64,000 nt of DNA, from positions 26,389,792-26,453,791 of the forward strand of contig OZ038456.1 in NCBI GenBank assembly GCA_964036195.1. Direction: 5' to 3'. Shown here one piece after another: positions 23,001 to 32,400 of this stretch. The translations under genes were made by a program, and so were the position numbers. The notes under the pieces are model-generated. The model worked only from the letters and a program-made list of their open reading frames with translations. It did not search any database and was not told where the DNA came from. This stretch comes from Sphaerolaimus hirsutus (taxonomy: Eukaryota; Nematoda; Chromadorea; Monhysterida; Sphaerolaimidae). Every line of letters starts with the position of its first letter. Position 1 is the first letter of the stretch.

Positions 23001-25224
23001 AAGTAAGTTTTTCACATACCGTATTTCCTTGAAATACCCCCCCCCCCTCGAAATACCCCCCCCCCTCGTTTGACCCCCCCCCCTCTCGGGACCACTATGA
23101 AACAATCACCCCCCCCCCTCGAAATACCCCCCCAAATTGAGTGTAAAGGGAACGTACATGACAAATACTGCAGTTTGTGTTCTGTGTACTGCAGAACACA
23201 CGTTAAAACAATGTCGGTGTCACGTTAGAACAGTGTACATACCATCTACATACTAATATTAGTCTACAGAACCTTATAAATGGCGGTTTTTGTTGCATTT
23301 TTCGACGTCTGCGTACGTTTCAGACGACTATTTCGTACTTGGTTTTCAAAAATTTTCTTGTGAAATAATAACCCCCCCCCCCCTCGTTTAACCCCCCCCC
23401 CTCTCGGGACCACCATGAAACAATCACCCCCCGGGGGGTATTTCGAGGAAATACGGTACTTTGCTATCCGCCGAGTAAAATTATGCTAATAATACACCAA
23501 AACCAAACATGTTAGATCTAGTGTTGGAAAAGGCACCGGAAAAACGGCACCACACCGCACCGACACCGGTGCTATTCTTAAAAAAATTGAACCGGCACCG
23601 CCAGGGCACCCTCAAAAAAAGTCACCGTGCCCCGGTGCCTTTTTATCACTAGTCACATCAACCAATCCATAACACTGTGGAATATTTGTTTCAGCTGGTG
23701 CGCTGGGACGAACTCGCCCAACAGACTGGGCTCTTTGCCAAGTGGCAGGGAATCATTGTGGACATGTTGGAGAACGACCAGGAATTTACCCAGGTCAGTT
23801 GGAGCATAACTGAATTGTGTGTGGGATGGAATATTGTTCATGGTGCTGGATAGGGTTGGCAAAATCTCAGGAAAAAAATAAAATTAAAATAAAATTGAAA
23901 ATTGAAGAATAAAATAAAATAAAATCTAAGTAAAATTAAAGTATAAAAAAAATTTCTACAATTTTACTGCAATTTTAGTAAAAAGAATTTTACTAAAATC
24001 TATCCTGGTGCTGGCACATTTTACATCAGTAGCTAGCAGGCTTTGAAGTGACAACAATTTTATGCAGAGCCACAGAATGTAATGATGTATCCAAAACTGA
24101 CTTCAAAAATGTAAAAATTCAAAATACCTAGTGGTAAAAAATACAACAAGTATTATAACTTGAAAAGCTAATCTAAAAGTGTTAAAATGCGAAAATTCGA
24201 AAACCATTTCTGGAAAAAGTCAAAATGTTTTTTTCTTCCAAAAACATATTGCCCAGAGGGTTCATAATCACAAAACCTATAACCCAACCTCCCCACCCTT
24301 ATCCACAGGCAATCGCCAGCGACCTGGACAGGTTCACAGCAGCCAAGTTGGCTGGTGATGGCATTGACAAGGCCAAAGCTGACAGGCTCGTGCGCGCCAG
24401 CACCGCCTACATCGTGGAGGAGTGCATCGTGCTCGGTGAGTCAGATTCTGATCGGTACTGATGCATCAGATTGATTTTATGTTGTTGGGTCGTGTGTAAA
24501 ATGGAGTTGGGGAGTGTGTGGAAGTGTGTGGCTAGTGCCACTCCCAGACCATGTAAATGTGAAATGCCATGTAAAGTGACTTAAGTCATGTGAAATGACA
24601 AACATCCTGTAAAAAACAGAAATTTGTCATTTTCCAGGACATTTTACATGATTTTTGACGTTTTCCATCACATTTGACATTCTACAGGACAAATTTCAGT
24701 ATCCATCCACGTGCACCACAACTTTTCACAGCAAAAACAGTGCCAGTGATCTGCTGTGATTAGCAGTGAAGTGTCTTCACGCGGACCCTTGTAGGCACTT
24801 CAATGCAATTCACAAATTTCTAATTTTTTGTTTCTATAAAAAATTAGTAAACAAATTCATGAAGTGTCGGTGAAGTGCATTCCATCGGTGATCAGGCTCT
24901 AAAGTGTGCTCACAAGGGGCACTTCACACCACTTGAGCCTTCATGAGCACATCGTTTGCTGTATCTGTCCATCTCCACCCATCCCCCGTCCCAGGCATGC
25001 TGAGCAGCACGGTGGACATGGTGCTGTACCCGGGCAGGCTGCCGCACTGCGTCAACGTGGCCGGCAGCAGATTCAACAAGATGCTAGGTATACAGACAGA
25101 GAATGAATTCAAGTTGCAGCTTAGGGAGGTGACCTTTAGGAAGATTGCCAGGGGAAAGGGCAGTGCCTGAGTGAATGTGTTTTTGTGTTGTTTTTTTTCA
25201 GGCTCAAAAGCCAGATTCGAGTAG
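15548..25224 (+). CDS. tRNA-dependent cyclodipeptide synthase (CDPS), seven exons
   Basis: Exons: 15548-15586, 21879-22064, 22431-22619, 23695-23793, 24309-24435, 24995-25087, 25202-25224 (stop TAG 25222-25224); 251 codons. All introns are GT-AG with phases 0,0,0,0,1,1. CDPSs take two aminoacyl-tRNAs, load the first aminoacyl group onto a serine, and release a cyclic dipeptide; the fold resembles class Ic aminoacyl-tRNA synthetases. Visible hallmarks in order: VGISLKNPAF with the catalytic-type Ser48; FLLCDSNHRHN at 76-86; GDKW at about 122; RWDEL at about 141; a YIVEE block with Tyr205 and Glu209 (the Y-x-x-x-E pair); and LYPG with Tyr225-Pro226, as in the XYP subfamily. Length fits the family (about 220-290 aa). 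The start ATG 15548 has A at -3, but the same frame is open upstream to 15131, and exon 1 is less certain than the rest. Exons are GC-rich like those of the neighbouring gene. No tailoring enzyme gene is adjacent. The family call is from memory of motifs, not a search. Confidence 0.85.
16410..16824. mobile_element. Foldback element in CDPS intron 1
   Basis: Arms CCGCAAATCCTCGAATAAGA and TCTTATTCGAGGATTTAGGG with TA on each side. The two ends repeat GAATAACTCCCCCC blocks. Variant of the CCGTAT family. Confidence 0.75.
17458..18219. mobile_element. Non-autonomous hAT-like element in CDPS intron 1, exact TSD
   Basis: Starts CAGAGTTGCGAAAG and ends TTTTAACAACTCTG, with a perfect duplication CTTGAGTA at 17450-17457 and 18220-18227. 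Subterminal repeats are TTACACTTTA/GTAAATACAC, a variant of the ACGTTTACG words used by 13568-14609. 762 bp, no transposase. Confidence 0.88.
18448..19378. mobile_element. GGCGCC-array hAT-like element, copy 2, complete with exact TSD
   Basis: Termini TAGTGATGGAAAAGCGCC and GGCGCCATT followed by CCATCACTA, with a perfect 8-bp duplication GTCAGGGG at 18440-18447 and 19379-19386. Arrays at 18460-18690 and 19155-19365 consist of about 40-bp units built from GGCGCCAAGCGCC / GGCGCCATGGCGCC. The core is the reverse complement of that in copy 1 (665-1300). 931 bp, no transposase. It lies in intron 1 of the CDPS gene. Confidence 0.9.
19384..19632. mobile_element. Palindromic repeat, AGCCCTGTAAAGTG family
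   Basis: Arms GGGGGCAGTCCCAAGCCCTG and CAGGGCTTGGGATTACTACC. The centre contains repeated TATCCAAATCTTAT words and their complement, a different loop from the other copies. It abuts the right TSD of the GGCGCC element 18448-19378. Confidence 0.75.
20577..20710. mobile_element. Palindromic repeat in CDPS intron 1
   Basis: CTCCCAGACCCTGTAAAATG start, arms of TGTCAAATGTCATGCAAAG type meeting near 20665. The right outer end is replaced by sequence of a different, half foldback element (20715-20825) that ends CAAATACGGTATA. Confidence 0.65.
21645..21826. mobile_element. Palindromic repeat in CDPS intron 1, upstream of exon 2
   Basis: GTGCCACTCCCAGACCCTGT left end; arms AATGTCAAATGTCATGCAAA and partly decayed complement ending TTTTACAGGCTCTAGGA. 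It ends about 50 bp before the exon 2 acceptor at 21878. Confidence 0.7.
22655..22778. mobile_element. Palindromic repeat in CDPS intron 3
   Basis: Short copy with AAGCCCTGTAAAATGTCAAA left arm and TTTGACATTTTACAGGGTCT right arm. The left arm is shortened relative to other copies. Confidence 0.65.
23019..23456. mobile_element. CCGTATTTCC foldback element in CDPS intron 3
   Basis: Arms CCGTATTTCCTTGAAATACC and GGTATTTCGAGGAAATACGG, TA-flanked. Interior blocks of GAAATACCCCCCCC and CGTTTGACCCCCCCC type occur near both ends. Confidence 0.8.
23519..23651. mobile_element. Short hAT-like element (133 bp), relative of the GGCGCC family
   Basis: Ends TAGTGTTGGAAAAGGCACCG and CGGTGCCTTTTTATCACTA, flanked by GTTAGATC (23511-23518) and GTCACATC (23652-23659), six of eight identical. 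The interior carries GGCACCG words in place of GGCGCC. It lies about 43 bp upstream of CDPS exon 4. Confidence 0.65.
24534..24695. mobile_element. Palindromic repeat in CDPS intron 5
   Basis: GTGCCACTCCCAGACCATGT start and decayed arms (ATGTAAAGTGACTTAAGTCATG and the TTTTACATGATTTTTGAC complement). An older copy of the CCCAGACCCTGTAAA family. Confidence 0.6.
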
Positions 25225-26483
25225 AGCATATTGCCCAATGAAGCGTAAAAGTGCACAATTTCAGTTCCTAGTTAGGCACCTCATGTTTTTATTGAATTGA
25301 GCACCAGAGAATTGTACAGTGTCATTGCTGTTGAATTTTATAGTCATTGAATCTTTGTTGTGTCATTTGAAACTGCTCGATTGTTGGATGGACTTTATAC
25401 TGCGTGTGAACTTTATTTTTAAAATATTGTATTAAAAACTTTATCTATTTGTCCTCATTTATTTCTGTCCATCTCATGCTGCTTTAAGTTGTATCTACAG
25501 TTGTGTTGTAAAGAAATACCTATGTCTGAATAACCCATTTCAACATTTAGTGAGTGTTTGGCAGCTTGTAAATACCTTTGTAAATAGCTTGTATGTTTCC
25601 TTTCACCGTTCTCTTTGGCTTTATCATTGTGATAAATTATTTCCAGTTTCTAAATATTTCATAACTTGTTACACCTTCATTGAAATAAATGTAAATTTCA
25701 TATTCTTTGCTTAAACTGGTTTAAAGCTGGTTTAAAGATTAATTTAATGCAAAGAAAAGGGGCACTAATGTAGGCAACTTCAACTATACATATTGATGTA
25801 GTTAAAGCAATGTCCATCACATTAGAAAAAGGCAACAGTGAGACATTCTGTTTTTTTTGTCTCTAATAATCAGTGTAGAACTTGAATTCATGGCAACAAA
25901 AAATTAATATTGGTCACACAGAGCAAACACAAAAGACAAACCATGAGCCTATATATGTCACATAAACTGTCCACAGCTAAATGGAACAAAAACATAATAC
26001 ACATTGCAATTTTCATAAGAAGGTATATTGGACAATTGTGAAAAACAGATGTGCCATAAACTGACAATGAAAACTAAATTTAATCATTGCACTGAGACAT
26101 CCATTCATGAACTTTGTCTATGCCTATTACCTTTGACTGGATTTTAATAATAACACTTATCTCAGAGTTATTTGTCAAACTGACTTTGAGTTTTCACATT
26201 CCAGTTAAAAGTTTTTTGAATATGCACACAATAACTAAAAAGGTAGACTAGAGTTGCATTGAGTAAATATTTATCATCTAATAATGGACTCAGCAAACAG
26301 CACATAAATACATAGGTACATAAGTTCCTCAGCCAAAAATTAAACAGCACCACATGAAACCAGATACTGTAAATCCTCAAATACATCCCCCAGTCAAAAA
26401 ACTCTCTACAGGCCCTTATTCCAGGATTTAGAGTACTCAGCAGTGAAAATAGGCGCACTGAGCACTGAGCAGTCACATTAGCA
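25225..26483. other. Convergent intergenic region, probable CDPS 3' UTR
   Basis: AT-rich sequence between two stop codons facing each other. The first part is probably the CDPS 3' UTR, ending after AATAAA at 25684-25689. A degenerate CCGTATTTCC-type remnant lies at about 26366-26436. No gene is seen. Confidence 0.55.
25684..25689 (+). terminator. Candidate polyadenylation signal of the CDPS gene
   Basis: AATAAA about 460 bp after the TAG stop, in AT-rich sequence. It is the first clear canonical hexamer on the plus strand downstream of the stop. Confidence 0.4.
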
Positions 26484-29400
26484 TTAAAATGGTTGGTTCT
26501 GAGGTGGCCAGCTGGGAAAGTTGACCTTTCTGACATACTTGACAGGTTCTGGTGGTGGCTCATCTAGAACGGTGTAGATGTGCTGTTCTGGCACATTGCC
26601 AGCATTTCCACCATAAACCGGCTGCACGTAGGGCATCTGCAAAGTGATTAGATCATGTCATGTCGCTTCTCAGCAACTGTACACAAACATTTTGCGCAAT
26701 GAATTGAATGCTCAGTTGGTGACTTTATATTTATATAAGGTGACTTTATATAAGTTGGCACATTGCCAGTTATCAGACTTAAATAAGTGAGCATGTAAAC
26801 TGTGTTGCATTTGACACGTGGATAATACATAGGAAAATACAATTTTTTTATGTGCAATTTCAAAGAACATTGTGCACAAAATCTGAAAAATATTTCAACC
26901 ATTGAACAGACCATGAAACAACAGAAAAACTAAAGAACAAAAATACTGTAGCACCAGCTATAGCGACTCACATCAACAAACTGCTGCTGGTACATCTGTG
27001 GGTGCTCCCTGTGGACATCCACATGCTGTGCCCCATGCATTGGCTGGTGCATAAACTGTTCATGTGCTTGCACAGCAAATTGTGATGGCACTGTGCCAAA
27101 ATCATCAGGTGGTGGCTTTTGGTACATTTGACTGGATGGTGTCCATGGAGGCTGTGTATGGTGGGCATATATTGATTTGAGCTGTATACAATGTGTTTTT
27201 TCAACAATGTTCAGATAATGATCACTGTTATTTGTTAGGTGAGCACTCAAAGTTTACTTAAGCAAATATGTCATTTACATGGATGTATGTCAAACGAACC
27301 TGATCCACATTTATTGGCTTGTTTGGGTCTTCCAGGGTAAATTGTTTTTTGGCTACCTGCGTGGGATGTGAACTTCGAAATGTGATACATGAGTGACATA
27401 TTACTTTACAACTTTGGACTAGTTAGATAAGAATACTTAGGTCTAAAATTTCAATTTCTTCATAATGGCATTTATTTCATAGTTTGTTTGACGTATTTCG
27501 ATTTTTTTTGGATCAGTGCCAACTTGGGTGCTAAAAAAGTCGGAAATCAGAAACGGAAAAATTGTTGTTCTTCGAAAAAATGCTAAAAAAAACTTTATGA
27601 AAATCTGAAAAAACGATACCTAGTTGACTCTGACACCCTCAATTGTGAACTTGTGAACTGAATTGTGAACCTCCATTTGATGGCATACAGGTTGGCTACT
27701 CACGTCTCCCAAAAAAGCGTACAGCAATAAATCATTAGTGTACAAATAAATCATTTTCCAAATCAAAAATACAAAACACACTTGTACTTTTGGCGGCGGG
27801 GTGACAGGTTTGTAAGCTGGGCTAAGACTGGGCGAAATGGCAGGTTTGAATGGCTCCGCTTGCAGCGATGGGCTCACTGGCGACGCCTCAACAAAAGTGG
27901 GTAATGAAGCGATTTTTGCGGGTTGCTTGAATTGTGGGGGGTTTTTCAAGCCGGAATTACAGCTCAGCGGCGTTTGACGTGAAATGATGACGTAGTAAAA
28001 TTGATTACATCAAAATAGACAAAGGTACAGCATTGAAATTTCAGAATTAGGTAGATACTTCTAGTAATTGTGTGTAATGTCCCAAAAAAAATTTATCAAA
28101 TAATCATTATTTAAGTAGTTATTAATTTAACGTCAAAATTTTTTGGTGACGTAAAATGTTTGACATGAAATGTTGACGTAGAATGTGTAAATTTTGACGT
28201 AAAAATTATTAACTTATTAAATAATAATTAATTTCTTAATTTTTTTTAGGACATTACACACAATTACTAGAACTATCAAATTCTGAAATTTCAACGCTGT
28301 ACCTATGTCTAATAAGATGTAATCAGTTTTACGACGTCATCATTTCACGTCAAACACCGCTGAGCTGTAATTCCGGCTTGAATGTAAATATACTCCGTGT
28401 AATGCATGTGATGCATTTTTCTGAATGGAAGATCTTTTAAAACATTCAATTTATTCATATTTTATCGAGGTTTGTTTCCAGACAGATTAGGTAAATGGTA
28501 TATATTTTCTATGCATTTTTTCAGGGGGAGATAATTTCAATCTTTGAACTATTTTTTGAGATTATATAAAATAATACTTTCACAAAAACATCCATTATTC
28601 GGAACCCTAAACACAACTCACTTTGCTTGCACCTGTATGAAGCATTGGGCTCGCCTGTTCATTTTTGCCGCCACTTTTCACTGATTCGGTCTGAAATTGG
28701 GAAAATGTGCGATAAAATGTTCACCGTTGTAGATTTGTGAGTAGGGCTTGAATTGAAACCGGTATTCCGATACTGTAACTGTTATGCCGGCTAAATTTAA
28801 TTCAAATTGTGTATAAACTGTAACACAACTCTTATAAATTGCAGTGGGAAAATGAGCACCCCCCTCGAAATACCACTTAGAAATACCCCCCTGGAAATTT
28901 GCATTCTAAAACACTCACCCCTCGGGGAGTATTTCGAGGTAATGGCGCCACACAAGCTAGTTTTCAACCAAAATTTTGAAAACTTGTAGATCTGCATTGA
29001 ATGCATTTGAGTTTTCTAGAATGAGGTGCCCGTCATCTACAGTTGACAGAGAGTAAAAACGACTCATTCTAGAAAACTCAATGCGTTCAATGTTGATTTA
29101 CGAGTTTTCAAAAAGGAACATTGAAAACTAGCTTGTGTGGCCACAATACAGTACTTACTAAATAAAAAAAACACATGAAATAATCAAGGCTCACCTCAAC
29201 ATAAACGAGATTATGCGTTGTTGGCAACTGCGATGGCGTGTGTACTGGCGTTCCTGTCTGCTGTCTGTAATTAAAACAGATCACATATGTGAGTGTTGTG
29301 TTGTGCGCACTTTGTGCACCCAGGGACTTATGTATTACATTGGCATCGTGCCAACGACAACTTATGTGTGTAACTGGTGTAGGGTGCCGAGAAAGTGCAT

Positions 29401-32400
29401 TGCGGTTAAAGTCAAAAATGAAACATTTGGACAGCAGCAATTTTCATAGATTTTAAAACAATCACATGAATTAAAATCATTGGCACACGGCTAACAAGAA
29501 ATTCTCAAGCATGGGTACTAAATGGGTATACTCGGCGGACTGCAAAGTATGCGCCCAAAATTACTTATGTCTTGGTCGATAACGCGCGAGTAGGATACTT
29601 AGGTGTCCACTTTCACAAAAAAAAGAAAAATATTTTAAAAATAAAAAGGCGGTATCGAGTTCAAGCGATGAATGTTTTTTCCTGGAAAGTTTTTTTTGCT
29701 GGAACAATTTTTTTTTAACGATGGCGTCATGATGGAGTGTTTCCTTCAGAAAATTGCATAGCATGCGGTCCGCCGAGTACACTAAAGTAAGCATAGTATA
29801 CTCGGCGTACATGATACTCTGCCCTCGCACTGATTTATGTCTCGTGTTGGAAGCGTGCCAATGATCATTAAATTATGCGATTTCCGTAAAAAGATGAAAA
29901 AATTCATCGATGTGAATATGTTTATGAATAAGATTATAACAACAATCAATTTTGTCATATTTTATGAAACTTGCATGCGTTAACGATCGTTGGCACACTT
30001 CCAGCCGGAACCATGCGTGCAAGGTGTAAAGTAACCAGAGTATATACCTATTAACCAAACCGACAAATTATCCTGGTGCTGCTGCCTCCACCTGGGCACG
30101 AACTTTCCCCCGTGCTCTTGCTGCGGTGCGGCCGCGTGCACCTGCTGCACCCCGGTGCCTGGTGCTGGTGCTGGTGCTGGTGCTGGTGCGTGCACCTGGG
30201 GTTGGTGCTGTTGGTGCTGCACCTGGTGCTGTTGGTGCTGCGCCGGTGCGTGTTTGTGTTGCGGTTGTTGTTGCGGAACCTGCTGCCGCGGCGCTTGCGG
30301 CTGCCGCGTGAACATTGGGGACCTGTGAGGGAACGTTGGTGCAAACTAGGCGCTCGTGTTATTTACAGGGAAACTGGTTCAATTCCTGCATGAGGGAGTG
30401 AAAATTTTGCACTTTCTTTAGTGATGGTAAAAATTGCACTGGCGTCACTTTGGTTTTGAAACTCGACCTAGCTAACTCAATCCAAAGCCTGGACCCGATA
30501 CACAAAGTTTCAATTTTCCTAGTAGATAATTCTGGTGAATTGACTATTCCTAATTAGACCAATTGGCAGGGGTCTCCTAGGGGGGGGCTGGGGGGGGGGC
30601 TGCTACTACCCCCAAAGACCCCCCAAATCGCTCAGCTATCCATCTATTTGGTGTGGTTTTTCAGAAGTTTTCCCCCAATTTTCGCTCAAAATCACTACTT
30701 TTCACACCCTTTTATAGTTTTTCACCTTCAAAATCGTGCTCTCCAGCATTATGCATGGTTATATGCCTGTTTTTAGCCATTTTAAACCTACTTTTAGCCA
30801 CTTTTAACCAATTACTAGCGATTTTTTCCCCTTTCGGCTTTCTATGCACTGAAGAAGCCTATATATTTTGCCCCCGCGAGCCACCCCCCCCCCCCAAGCC
30901 CCCCCCAGCAAAATTTTTCAGCTATCTATCCCTTGGGAGGAGCGATTTGCTATCTATCCAGCCCCCGCGAGGGCCAAAATCTTGGAGACCCCTGCCAATT
31001 GGCAAGTCTGTCAACTGGCCAGTCAACTAAAATCAAAAACCACCTACACAGGCTTAGCCTTGGGGCCCCTTCCGGTGATCTTAGCCACCTGTTCAACTGA
31101 AATCAGCATGGTGGTGCTGCTGACCGACTGCGGGGCGGCTTTTTTGGCTCGCATTTGCGCGTGGCTCGACCCGCGCGGAGATAGAGGCATGTGGTATACT
31201 GGAATCCGGGTTTAGGTGTTATTTGAGTCGGGTTTTGGAAGATGGAAATATGGAGATGTGGAGATTTTGAGAAAGGAAAAATCAAATGAGTTTTTTGGGA
31301 TATTTTCAGATTTAAATTTCAGAGTCTGGCCTGGCACAAGTGAATTTTTCAAATTCGCTTGTGTCAAATATTTTTAAAAAAATTGAAATTTGAACTTTGA
31401 ACCTCATTCATTCTAAACCATTCTATTTTTTGAAACAAAACGTGAAGCTCAAAAAAAAATATTCAGAAAAAGGAAAGTCTAAAAAAAATTCCGCATCGAG
31501 TTTGCGATCGAAGGCAGCAGCATGAGCTGGGCATACCGGTAATTTGCACCACTTAAATTTGGGAAACTCAAAAATATTTTTGAATACATTTGACTGTATC
31601 CGAGTGAGGAGTACTATTGAGGGAGTGTGCGGAACGCGCTGGTAAAAGAATGTAAACATGTCTGATTTTGCATTAAAGGTGGCAGCGCAGCTTTGATCAT
31701 TTTTTGGTTATCTGTTGTAGACATAATAACATTTATATTCATTTTACCTTTACTTATATGAAAGGTTTTGCAATTTGAGAGTCCGGAAGCTTGCCGTTTT
31801 CACTTCACTCTATGATATACGACTTTGAGCAATAAATATTTATTCTGAGTTGACTTTGTGTTTAATTAGAAATAATTCAATTTAAACATAAAATCGGACA
31901 ACTAATTTTGCATGCTAAGGGATTTTACAGGGAGGTCAAAAATGATCAATTCTGGTAAAAACTCAAATGTGTTCAAAACGGAGCTAGGAATCCCATAATT
32001 TCTGTGGTGTACAAGTGTACGTGGCCACAATACACCCTTTCTCACAGCCCTTTCCCGTACACTGTAATCTCTACCCCCCCCCACCCACCAGGCACATTAA
32101 AGGCGGGGTCAGTGAGGGGTCTGGGCGACAATCTGTGGCCCGCAGCCATGGCCGGCGACTCGACGAAGGGGCGCTGCTGCGGCGACAACGGCGTGGGCGA
32201 CTCCGGGCGTTGAGGGACTTCGTGCGCCACTGCCAGGGGGTTGGTTTGGGGTTCAAACGGGATTGACTTTTCGGGATCGGGATTGGTATTGGTATTTTTG
32301 GATTTCGGGATCGGGATCGGGATCGGGATTGGGGTTTCGGGATCGGGATTGGGATCGGGACTGGTAAATCCCAGAATTTCACGGGATCCGGGATTGGGAT

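Noticed and set aside
30330-30395. tRNA-like B box (GGTTCAATTCC)
   Set aside because: No A box, acceptor stem or anticodon arm can be formed around it.
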